From Magnaporthiopsis rhizophila (lineage: Eukaryota; Ascomycota; Sordariomycetes; Magnaporthales; Magnaporthaceae): a stretch of 64,000 nt of DNA. The stretch's first letter is position 1. Every line of letters begins with the position of its first letter. The position numbers were made by a program, and so were the translations under genes. The notes below the pieces were generated by a model. It did no database searches. It was not told the DNA's origin and saw nothing but the letters and a program-made list of their open reading frames with translations. This document shows, one piece after another, positions 48,466-59,005 of this stretch. The stretch lies in contig PYSS01000015.1 of NCBI GenBank assembly GCA_003049465.1, positions 138,807 through 202,806 of the forward strand. The letters run 5' to 3'.

Positions 48466-50347
48466 GCTCGGGGTGCTGCTTCTTCTTCCCTCATGTTCCC
48501 CCATTTTTCCATTTCCTTGTGCTTCCAGCGCTCGCGGCAGGCCGGCGTCGGTGTTTGGGACCTTCTGATTGTTGCTTTATTCGGGCTATTTCCTTATATT
48601 TCACTCTACCTACCCAATTATTTGATACTTCCCCCATTTTCCATGTTTCAACGGGTTTGTTTGGATAGCACAGGGGTTTGTTGGTATTGATACCCCGCCA
48701 TAGATCGCGGCTCTTGTATTTTGGGTTTATCGCACATATATCAGACACGGCAAATTCGTTCCTCTGCTCAAATATCCGCCCATGGTCGTATTTATCCACA
48801 AAAAAACACGGTGTGAGCGTTCTTTGCCGCGAAGCATTGGCGGATAGAACTGGAACTATGACAAACCTGTCTGAATCTGATTTTGGTGTTGATAGTCGAA
48901 AACGTCTCTTGTCGGCACGCCCAATGAAGCAAGTCGAACTAGAAATTCCCATCCGCCGGAATCGCACTCGATATAATCGAAACACCAACGGCATCGAAAG
49001 TCGGACGGCCCGCCGAATATCTGCTCCTGCCTAAACCGTTTCCACCTCCGCCCCAACGCAACACACGCGACTCCAGCCGCCCGGGAAGCGACGCGGAGGC
49101 CAAAAATCCACACATCCGAGGAGGACGAACCCGGCGACACAAAAGCGACCAAAACCAGCAACCGCACCCGACAATGTCGCTAAGAAGGAAAAAAAAAAAA
49201 AAACAAGGCCAAAAAAAGGGCAACTACAGGCGAAAGACCCACAAAGACCTCGCACCAGGTCGCACAAGACAGGGCCTACAGGCACGGAGACACAGAGGTG
49301 GGATGTCCCATGCAACAAATCTTGTAGGGGAGAATAAAACATAATATTTTGGCAAGATAAGGCATGTCTTGTCACGCACCATGGGAGGGGGGTCTTGCAA
49401 CACGTGGGACGCAAACGTCGCTTCCAAGGGGAACCGTACCTGTTTGTGTGCCACTCACACACACCCACACACACGGCATGCTTTGGGGCCAGAAAAAATA
49501 AAGGCACCCCGCCCTCAAGCAATGTTGTCCCTTGTCTCGGGGTGCAGCATAACATAACCTCTCGTATTCAGGCACACACACAGAGTTCGTACAGTATGAT
49601 GCACTCCAAGTGGACATTGCACGTATGAATGAGACCAACCCAATGTACGAAATATTGTAGATCAAATTGCCCAGCCGCCTTATCATCCGGCCATCATCCG
49701 AGCATATAAAACCTTCATAGTTCAAAAATTCTAAACACAATGACGATAGTTGGAATTCCAAGGTTTAGAGGAGATGAATATGTAAAAAAAAAAAAAAAAA
49801 AACGAGACTGAGCAGCAATCTATGGTAGGGAAACGTGCAGTATACAGACTGGGAAAAAAAAAAAAAAAACCAAATACGCACATTGAATAAGAAGGAAGGA
49901 CAGACAAATACGCCTGATTGATGCACATGTTAAACATTATAGTCTATTCCTTACTCCAAAGCCCAGAAAAAAAATGCAAAGAGTAGCCGCTGGCGGCAGG
50001 AATAGAAAGGTAAGCGCAGGTTTCAAGAGTGAAAATGGAGAGCGTATAAGAAAGAAGAGGGAAGAGGAGAAAAGAAAGAAAAGAAAAGAACAAAGAAGGG
50101 CCATCTCTCGCTATAGCAAGGGGGTGGCGTATCGATCCGTCGCGGTCGATTTTTTGAACAAGGATAGGGGTTAAAGGCTAATCCCCCCGCCAGCGGCGCA
50201 AAACGCTTAATTATCGTGTCTCATCTCTCAATGACGTGGGTCCCAATCAAGTTGTCCGAGAATGCCAGAAATGCAAGCAGATTTTGATGAGGGGTACAAT
50301 ATCGAAAAACATGGCGGACGGGATCCGATTATGGGCCTCCTCTCCGC
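48466..50347. other. Convergent intergenic region, A/T-rich
   Basis: 1.9 kb between the 3' ends of GH16 and GT34. It holds poly-A runs near 49189-49204, 49784-49802 and 49854-49869 and no convincing gene. Confidence 0.5.
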
Positions 50348-51971
50348 TCAGAACTTGACCTTCTGGCCTGTGAGCTTGAACCAGATGAGGGCCAGGAAGT
50401 CCTCCTTGAAGCGCTCCCACCAGGTTCGGTTCAGGTAGTAGCTCAGCTCGCGGTAGTTGTACATCTCGCCCCAGCAATCCCGGCCCCACTCGCATCCGGC
50501 CATGTTGACGAGGAAATCGCGGTCTTTCTCGTCGTAGTGGATGCGCGAGTCGTTGCCGTGCTCATTGCAGGCGCCGGGCGGGAAGCTGTTGATCATGCGC
50601 TGCGGCAGGAAGCCAGTGTGCTTGCGCACCCAGGGCAGCGCCACGTACAGCTGCTCCAGCGCGTCCTGCTCCTTGTGCGCCCACTCCATGTGTTTTTGCT
50701 CGTAGGCCACAGGATCCCACCACACATCGAGAAGCCGGTCGGTCCAGGCGCTCCGGCGGAGGAAGAATGAGCCCAGATTGAATCCCGAGCAGTCTTGCGA
50801 GAGGATCAGATTGACCGAGTTCGGATTCCCATCGCCATCGGGGCTTCGAGATTCCACGTCGAGGTACGGGGCGCTCGGCGGATGTGAGATATTGAGGGGG
50901 TTGTAGACATTGATGTCGCGGTAGATGTGCTTCTGAATATCGTTGAAGATGTGGCTCTGGAGCGAATAGGTAGGCTCCATCACAAACGTGTTGAGGTCCA
51001 GCCACCAGAACCTGGAAAAGGGTCCCAAAAACGTATGTCAGTAATGCGTTCTTCCAGCGAAAACATGACGGTCGTATATCCTCCTCACGCCTAAAAAATG
51101 GGGGGAGCCTCACCATTCGGCTTGGGGGTATTTGCGCATGCAGGTCCTGACGAAGTCGACCTTCTCCCAGCTCTCGCGCCACTCGTGGGCATAGCGCTTC
51201 TTGGTGCTCATGTCCACAATCTCCAGATCGTAGCCCCATGTGGCGGCGTACTTCTTCTTGTTGCGAGTGCTATCACGCTCAATAGCCCATTCCCGAGCAC
51301 CCTTCCATTCCATGACGCCTCCGCCGACGTTTGCAGCGAGGATGACAACGAACTTTTGTCCTCCGCCGAGTGACGGTGCTCTCCGGTAATGATAGACGAG
51401 GGCTGCGGAGTTGATGTTAGCATCTAACCTCTCCTCAGCGCGCTGATTGAAAAGTGATCTGGGTCCTGCTCCAAAACGCAGTCAACATACGGGTATGGTA
51501 GAAAATCCAGGTCGAAAGTAGGATGAGCCCCAGTATCGACAGGATAATCCGAGTCCTCCTGCTCGTCCGAGAATAGGCGCGTTTAACCCTGGAAACAAGC
51601 GGCAGGTTATCGGCATGCCACCTCCCCCGACCAAGCTTTTCCTTTTCGGCGTAGGGTGTCGTGGCGCGACCGTTGTTCCACAGCGGCAGGCCGGACGATA
51701 AACGCCGTACATGGCCCATAATCCCGCGCTGGTTGCCATTATTGGTCCTGAAGCCGCCCGATGCAGCGCCACTGTTGGAGGTATTGTTTTTGAGACGCGC
51801 GCCCTCCCATATGACCGGACTGCTGCCGCTGTTGCCGCTCGTAAATCCTCTTGTGGGGCTATTATGACCGCTGCCGGTGATGTTCAGGCCGGGGCTTGCC
51901 CACCCCCCGCCAGGGACGGGAGATGGGCTTCGAGATAATGACATATCGGGATCGCTCGGTGTGCCTGCCAT
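50348..51971 (-). CDS. MNN10: Golgi alpha-mannosyltransferase of family GT34 (Mnn10/Gma12-like)
   Basis: Three exons (51971-51491, 51402-51114, 51011-50348) encode 477 residues. It is a type II Golgi membrane protein: a 130-residue Ser/Gly-rich cytosolic head, a signal-anchor helix (about 141-158, IILSILGLILLSTWIF), then the GT34 catalytic region. Signatures are KFVVILAANVGGGVMEWKGA, YGYDLEIVDMS-like and WEKVDFVRTCMRKYPQAEWFWWLDLNTFVMEP. At the usual DxD metal site the sequence reads D-L-N. QDCSGFNLGSFFLRRS, DALEQLY and FLVNMAGCEWGRDC follow. Yeast Mnn10 belongs to the alpha-1,6-mannan elongating complex, so it probably extends N-glycan outer chains. It is near, but not next to, the GH125 gene. 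Confidence 0.9.
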
Positions 51972-54900
51972 TTGTACGCAAAAGGTCTGTTAGTGGCGCA
52001 TTGCAAATCGTCGGATGCGATGAGCGGTTATAACGGGCTTGCTCGGGGCAGAGTGCGGAATGGTGGCTGCGAGGGACAAGTGTCGAAGGCGCGAGGGAGC
52101 TAAAAAAGGGAGCCGACTGGACTGTCTCGAACACGAGAAAAAAAAAAAAAAAAAAAAAGGGGGGGGGGGAAGGGGAGTGAGATAAGAAGGGGCCGTGTGT
52201 GGTGGTGCAGCCGCATTGGAGGGCAGCAAACGACAAAGGACAAAATCCAACAGTACGAGGGCGCTGCGTAATGTCTCAACGTACCCGGAATTGGCGAGAG
52301 CAGCGTAGGCTGATGACGGGGGTGGACCCCCAGGAGCTGAGATGGAGGGCCTGAAGTTCCTACGACCGAGGCGGAGGAGCGTCGTCGGTGGTGAGAACGA
52401 GTAGGCCGGTCGCTGAACGACGACGACGACGAGCCGCTTAGGAAAGCCAGTTTTTCGGTGTTTTGTGGTGCGGCTGTCAACCAGTTGGTCTCTCCTGCAA
52501 GAGAGATCCAGCTGGCCACGCCCACACAGAGGTGTTTGGTTAGGCGGTTTATTCCGCCCGAAGGAAGGGAGGTAGGGAGGTAGCGGCCTCAAAGGGTCGA
52601 TCGGCACCGTCGATTGGTCGGATGGTCGGTCGGTCTGGCTTTTTGGCTTTTGGCTTTTTGCGGCTTCCGGGTTGCGTGGGAGAAGCTCAAGCAAAAGAAC
52701 TTCTGAGGCGGGAGACGGGAAAATTGGCAAAATACAAAACACCTATCAAAGATAAAAAAAAATTCAAATAAAACCCGACAGGGAAGCAGCGATTTGAGGA
52801 CAGCAACACGGATCCAGTTTGGGTGTGGGACCGACCCCGATCCGCGAGATTGCCAAGATAAACTCCTGACGCCCAGACAAATTGCGCGGAGCAAAAGGGG
52901 GGAATGCAACTTCTGGCAAAGGTTGCAGAGCAGTCCAACGCTGCCGTAATTGTCTGCCCTCAATTTCTCCGGGCTGACGATGTGGTGGTATTCTTTTGTT
53001 GCTGATAAGCAAGCACCGTGCCGCACTCGACTGCCCGTAACTCCAGCCTGGCCAGAGAGGCTCGGGGATATGCACGCAGGGTACTTCCTGCGTGGGGTTG
53101 CACACAGCGATGGCGGAAGGAACGATGGCTGCGAAGGCGCGCGTGGCTTCTGTGCTCTGTGCTGCTTGCCCGTATCTGCGCTAGGAGGGGTGTGGAGGGC
53201 GTGCTTTCTCGCTTGTGGCTTGGACGGGCGGGCGCTGTCTTGGTCTCAACCCTTTTTTCTCTGTTCTTCTCCCTTGGCGCCTTTTTTTCCCTGCTCAGAT
53301 CCAAATGTCAGAACTGTCAGAACATCAAAGTTAATGGCGAGCTGTCTGTCTCAGAAAAACTCTGGCGGGATGGCGTACCGGCTGGTAGTCGTTCAGCTGC
53401 AAGTTTCCGGAATCGTTGACTGATGGAAAGATCGGATCTTTCAAAGACTCGGGAAAGATGCAGAATTATGATTAACGCTGTTGCTTGGGCACCGTCGCTG
53501 AAAGAAATCTGATCTTGGTCGAATGTGGGAGTGGGACTTGAGGCGATTCAAACACTTCTCCAGCTCGGGCGCTAGACCACTGCCAGCTAGCACAGACAAC
53601 AGTCAAGTGAAAGCGGGTCTTTGTTAGGGGGCTCGATGTCGAGAGCTGCCGCAGGCAGTTTGTGTAGGATCAGAATCAGGAGGTGGGCCGCAATCGCCTC
53701 CCTCTTCATGTATTGCGGCCGGGTAAATAGAGCGAATGCTACAGGCGGTTGGCGTCAATACAATGCGCAGTGAGTGAGAGATCAACGATACGAGTATGAA
53801 CACGAGGAAAAGTTTTGGTTACGATTGACAGCAGGAGCTTCAGGAAATGATGAACGAAGAACACTCCTCAACGCGTTATCTCCCTCATAGGAAGGGCGTT
53901 AAACCCTTGTCGGTAAACGAGTCGTCGCGCATTTGGAGAGCAGCAGACACGCAGTCCCTTTCCCCTTTTTTTCCGACGATGCCAATAACGTAAAGTTAAG
54001 GGATGTGTGTTGCAAATTGGCCAGACATTGAGCACTGCCAAGGACCAATTCGCGTCACTGCATACATCCAGAATTGCCATTTTTGGCCGTGATTGGATTG
54101 ATGACTTGCCGCCAACCGACCGCCTTGGCCTAAACTTGTGCACCTAAGGACCCCTGACAATGGCAGCACACTAAAGCATGCCTCTGACTGGCCGCATGCT
54201 TTCCCACCCCTGCTTAATCGCGGCAGACACATGTTTTGGCGCAGCCGTTGCGGCGTTATGCGTGATGGTTTCGACACACGGCAGACCAACAGCAGTCCGT
54301 GGACCGGGAGTCCGTGAGCAAAGGTAACATTATTGGAGCTTGCAGCGGTCAGATGGGCTGAGTAAGACTCTACACTGAGATTTCGTCAAAGATGACTTCT
54401 CGCTTCGGCACATGGTGATAAAAATCGAGGGGGGGGGGAAGGAGATAGAGAAGCAAAGAGAAAAGAAGGAGAAAAAGGCAGTACAATGGCGGCACTTCTA
54501 TATGTCACCTCGAATTCTCTCCGCAAACTCTTGGCATGCGTTTGGGGATTGTAAACTGCAGCGAGGCATTTGATAAGCTCTCGAGAATGCAAACTATCTG
54601 AACACGATTCATCGTCTCCGTTTTCGGAGTAATACGAGCATGGCGGCGACCGAACAATCGTCCCGGCCCAGTCCGCCAGTGCCCGGCTTCAGTATTTATC
54701 TCGCGATAAAACATCCGCGACCACTACGTGATATCCCTAGTCCGCTAGGCTTTGGCATGACAGATAGGAGGACGTTTCATGCTCCAAGTAGTTTCCGTTA
54801 TTTTCTCAGACTTCCCACGTGCCGTATGGCTGTATTACGGGGGAGTGAGGGGACGCTTTACCTCGAGAGGAGGAGAATTGGCTGGATACGACCCTACCAG

Positions 54901-56708
54901 CAAACCCACAAGCGTTTTGTCGATTGAGCCAATGGCGCGGCCACTCCCAAAACCGTTAGACCGATTCTCCTCTTTTGAGTTAAAGTGACATGGATACCAC
55001 CAATCTTTCTCTCCGGTATACCGAATACGGTGGCTTTTATGGTGTTGTCCTTTTGCATCCCCTTCGCTTATGATATCCATGGCTTGTTTGGCAGAGAGGT
55101 GGGGGATGAGTGAGCAAGCAGCTCTGTCTGCGCCAACGCCGCGGTCACCGAGGACAGAAAAGGAGTTGCAGGATGAAAACGCAGAAATGGCGGCGTTCCA
55201 TGACTGCAAAAAAACGGTTCTACGGTTCAAGACAAGGGCATGTTAAAGCGGACACTGAATAATCTCGTCTCACGTGACGAGTCGCGGTCGGCCGAACGCC
55301 AAGAATCTCCTCGGGGTTTTCTTGATTGATTCTCGGGATTAGCCCGGGCCAGAAAAGCTTGGCAGCCAAGCAACCATGTTGCTCTCCCAAAATGGTCTTA
55401 GTAAATCCCATTACGCAGTGAAAACGACGGGGAGGAAAATATCGACGAGGGGGCAGCATAGGCAGTGAGAAAGAAAAGAAATACGAGAGAGGAAAGAAGA
55501 AGGTCAAAAATGAGGGGAAATAAACGGTAATTAGAGGAACGTCGCGGAGGGTCAGACGAAAAGTGCCATGACACAGGGCCGAAAGCCAAGTCGCATTTGA
55601 GGCATGTGGGTGGATTAAATCAAGCTTTTCCTCGATGAATCCTCCCCGCCCCGAGCCGCAGCCACGGATCCCTCAGGTACGGGTATGCTCTGGTGCTCCA
55701 TGCGGGCAATGACAGGGCAAACGAACACCGTGGACCTGCTGAGCCTTGCGTGTAGACGCAACGCAGAAAGAAACCATACCCAAACTGCCCACATTTCCGT
55801 TTTGCTGCCCCAAGAGGCAAGGTTGGAAGTCTCGATCAGTCTCGATAATTCGTGGTCAAAGCGCGTGTGCCGGGCTTGCCGAGAAAGAGCCGGCACGCAA
55901 CAGGGCGATGAGAGAACCCACACATTGCTACGCACACCACTTACGCACCCGCACTTGACTGAGTGACCGAGAGTGGGCACCTCTACAAAGCATGCCACAG
56001 ATCGGCCAAAATAGCGGCGCAGCCCCAGCCGCAATACAAGCTTTCTAGAGCTCCCCGACTGCCGAAATTGTGGCAGAGAGCCCCATCTCCCCATGATATT
56101 TCCGCCGAATCGGAGATTCCGAGGGAACATGAGCCGGCCGCCATGCAGGGATCCACGTTACAAAGTGGACGAGAGCTGACGTATGCCTCCATACTACAGA
56201 CCAAGCTACCAGCCTGGGGGTTCGACCGAAGACGTACTGCCAACCAACCAACCCACCCATACGCGGGGCCGAATGAGGCGACCTACTACGTATGCAGAGC
56301 GGAGACTCCATGGATGCGGGCTTTCCTGAAGCCACCAGTGTGTGCTCTTCCCGTCTACCCTGGCGCCCGCGTATAGGGGCAGTATGACGGAGGCCTCCTC
56401 GGGTTGGCCCAGCCACTCCCTCACTGCACGGCCAGCCGACTGTCGTGGCCCTGCGTCCTGACGAAACCCTGTTCGTCTGTGCTCCTCACCTGCATGCAGA
56501 CGGGGGGTCGTTGAGGGATAAGAGGCCGCGGCAGCCCGGCTCTGTTCCTGCTCCTTCCTCGCTTCTCTCACGCACCACACACACTCTCCCTTTCTCTCTC
56601 TGCTCAGCCCCTACAAAAATAGTCACCAACGGGCCAGGCTTTAATATCCAGCACCCTATCGCCTTGCACGCATCTGTACTTTGCAAGTACATCAACAAGA
56701 CGACAAGA
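51972..56708. other. 4.7 kb gene-poor divergent region
   Basis: It is the longest gap in the window, between GT34 (-) and the small Cys-tail gene (+). It contains an A21/G11 purine run at 52138-52169, a G9-type run near 54431-54439, and several ORFs of 60-160 residues that lack domains, signal peptides or a consistent codon pattern. I cannot exclude an RNA gene or a gene with tiny exons. Confidence 0.5.
52138..52169. repeat. A21-G11 purine tract
   Basis: Twenty-one A then eleven G on the plus strand, about 170 bases upstream of the GT34 start codon. Such purine/pyrimidine strands can form triplex or quadruplex structures; run lengths may be inexact. Confidence 0.9.
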
Positions 56709-57043
56709 ATGCCTACCGTCGACGCCCCTCAGCAGCAGCAGCCCATGGAGGCCGGCCTGCAGGACGCCACCGTTGTGCAGCAGCCCGTACGTCAAGACCA
56801 TCGGCCGGACCCTCCCCATCTGCTCCTTCGTTGAGAGAACGTGACTTGTTGACTGATCTTGCAATGGTTCATAGGTTGCCGAGCCGGATATGACGACCGA
56901 TGTCAGTCTGAGAGGAGGCTTCTTTGAGGAGTAAGTGGTCTCCCACGGGGGTGTGACCAACTCTCGCTATCCGAAAATTGAGCTAACCAAATTGTTGCAG
57001 GTGCTCGTGCTGCTGTTTTAGCGAGGAGTGCGCCTGCTGTTAA
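56709..57043 (+). CDS. Small CYSTM-like cysteine-tail protein
   Basis: Three exons (56709-56786, 56875-56930, 57001-57043) encode only 58 residues. The N-terminal part is Gln/Pro-rich (QQQQPMEAG). The middle is DVSLRGGFFEE. The protein ends in a compact Cys block, CSCCCFSEECACC, spanning the last junction. This layout (Q/P-rich head, short C-terminal Cys patch) matches the CYSTM superfamily, short tail-anchored or membrane-associated stress-linked proteins in plants and fungi. The Cys-rich end is not strongly hydrophobic, so lipid modification (palmitoylation) is a possible alternative to a true membrane helix. All three junctions are in frame with good splice sites. Confidence 0.75.
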
Positions 57044-59005
57044 GGAATTACGGGCGGACTTTGTGGATGACGCCATTGGAGGACGGACCATGGAGGGATA
57101 ACTTGTCTTGTCGATTATTCGGGCGAGAACAGCATTGTTTAGGTACCTGCCTATAGCAAGCAGTACCTCGTGAATTCGGCTGTTAATATCCTGTGGAAAG
57201 GTGCAAGATTGTGATGGTGAAGACCGGAGTTTGACCCGAGTTTCAGAAACGAAGCTTGTTGATGGGTGCATATGATTACAGGCTTTTTTTTTTCTTTTTT
57301 TTCTTCCCTTCCCTTCCCGCTGGTCGAGCGATTCGAAGCCTTAGCAGCGCAAAACCAGCACAAACAACCTAAGGCCTTTGCGACTACGGAAAAGACATGA
57401 CGACCTGACGAACAGACGATGGAGTCATACGCTTCCAGGCAAAAAGGCCAAACTGATGGCGATGACGGGAATAAGATGCACCACAGATATCACGACCCTG
57501 CCGTCATGGGTCGTCGTGACGGCTCGGGAAGCCCCAGGCTTGGCGGCCCAGCCACGATGACATCCCGCCTTTTGGCGAAGCTTGGCATCGGCGGGATCGC
57601 ATCTGACAGGCATGGATATGTGGGTCACAGCGAATTGGGCTGGCGCTAGGTTGGTGCCGTAGGCATTACCACAGTGTGCTGACACTGGTCGAATCACGCA
57701 CCCTAACACTGCGATTGACGCGTCTTGCGGACTGAGGGCGTGCACATCCATTTGTTTCAATTGTCTGGATTAGATTGTGTCGCACGCCGCAATTGAAGGC
57801 CCACGGACTGTGCTCCGGACTCCAGCTCCAAGCGCCAGGAAAGCACGAAAAACGCTTGGCGGGTCCAGCGGGCGCTGGGGACAAGAACAAGCCAACCAGC
57901 GCCCGCCAAGAGGCCCGGCGGGTAGCCCCAGCCAATCGTCTCGGCCAGACGGTCTCTGGAGGGCGGCTATTTCAGACCGGAGTGCGACGATGAGAGCCTC
58001 TCGTGCCGCGGAGTCGCCAATCGCTTGCAAATGACACCCAGCTGGCTCTTGCCCCCCAGCTCGCAGGTCCCCGCCGGCGATCGGCTGTCCGCGTCCCGCC
58101 ATTGGAGACCAACCAGAGGACCTAGCCGAGATGGAGAAGCTGCGTCTGGGCAAAGGCGCTGGGTGGCCAGTCCGCGCTTCCAGACCGGCGGGCGCTGATG
58201 CAATCCTTGCATCCTGCTTCTTTTGCCCCGGGACGCCGCCAGCGCCTTTCTGGCTTCTAGATCTGCCAGGGGTCGGACCAGTTTCGAGCCAGTCAGAGCA
58301 GCGGCCTGTCGAAGGCTTGCCCAGAGACCCCGGCCAGCGGCGGGCTACCGGCAGCCGATGCCATCTCCGAGTGCATGAAGGTGGTGTGAGGGTGGCCAGT
58401 CGGGAAACAGGTAGGTACCAGCAATGAGGCGGCCGTATGTCAGGCCCTAGCGCCGTCTCTCTTTTAAACCCCAACCGCCGTCCTTGACTGTTTTCTCGTG
58501 CCTCATCTCGAATTTTTCTTGTTATCCTTTTTTTCCTATCCTTCTTAGCATTGTTCTCGGTCACATTGTTGTTTGTTGACTGGTGGTTGGGTGACTGGTC
58601 CCCTCCCTTCTCCCGTATAATTCTTTCTTTTTCCACACCATTCATTCTGTCTTGATCTATTTTGAGCACAATGGGAATCCGGGCTCAATAACGGTTACGC
58701 CTATTCACAACAACAAATAATCCACCCCACTTTGCTATTGTTCCGCCACCACCGTTTGACGCTGAATAGATCCTTTTCTTTGCGACTGGGACGACTCACT
58801 GGCTCCTATTCGGCCTGCCTAATGCCCTGACTTATTCATGACTCCCAATCTTTTCATCGATCCTTTTTGACCAAAGATTTCCTTGTGTTTACTCTTTCCT
58901 CTTCGCCTTTATATCTTCTTTTGGATTTTATCTGCAACGACCAAACTAAGCAATCCATACACCAACATACGCACGCATTTATTCATTCCTATCTTTAATT
59001 CGACT
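57044..59005. other. 2 kb intergenic region with a GC-rich hairpin
   Basis: The left part follows the Cys-tail gene. At 57868-57906 an 11-bp perfect stem (GCGGGCGCTGG) encloses a 17-base loop, and the same 10-mer recurs at 58188-58197. A 299-codon minus-strand ORF (57770-58669) is rejected as a gene. The right part is pyrimidine-rich and looks like the leader of the next gene. Confidence 0.45.

Noticed and set aside
52950..53423. 157-codon plus-strand ORF with many cysteines
   Set aside because: Cysteine spacing is irregular, there is no signal peptide, and it overlaps equally long ORFs in other frames.
54640..54927. 95-codon plus-strand ORF in the gene-poor region
   Set aside because: No signal peptide, domain or splice context; Arg/Pro-rich and not distinguishable from random sequence.
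57770..58669. 299-codon minus-strand ORF
   Set aside because: Arg/Pro/Gly/Ser-rich, no domain or signal, begins in AT-rich leader-like sequence and runs through a GC-rich repeat patch; looks like chance openness from high GC.
58883..59005. N-terminal extension of the membrane glycoprotein from ATG 58883
   Set aside because: It is translated from a pyrimidine-rich leader and would place a second hydrophobic segment before a hydrophilic head.
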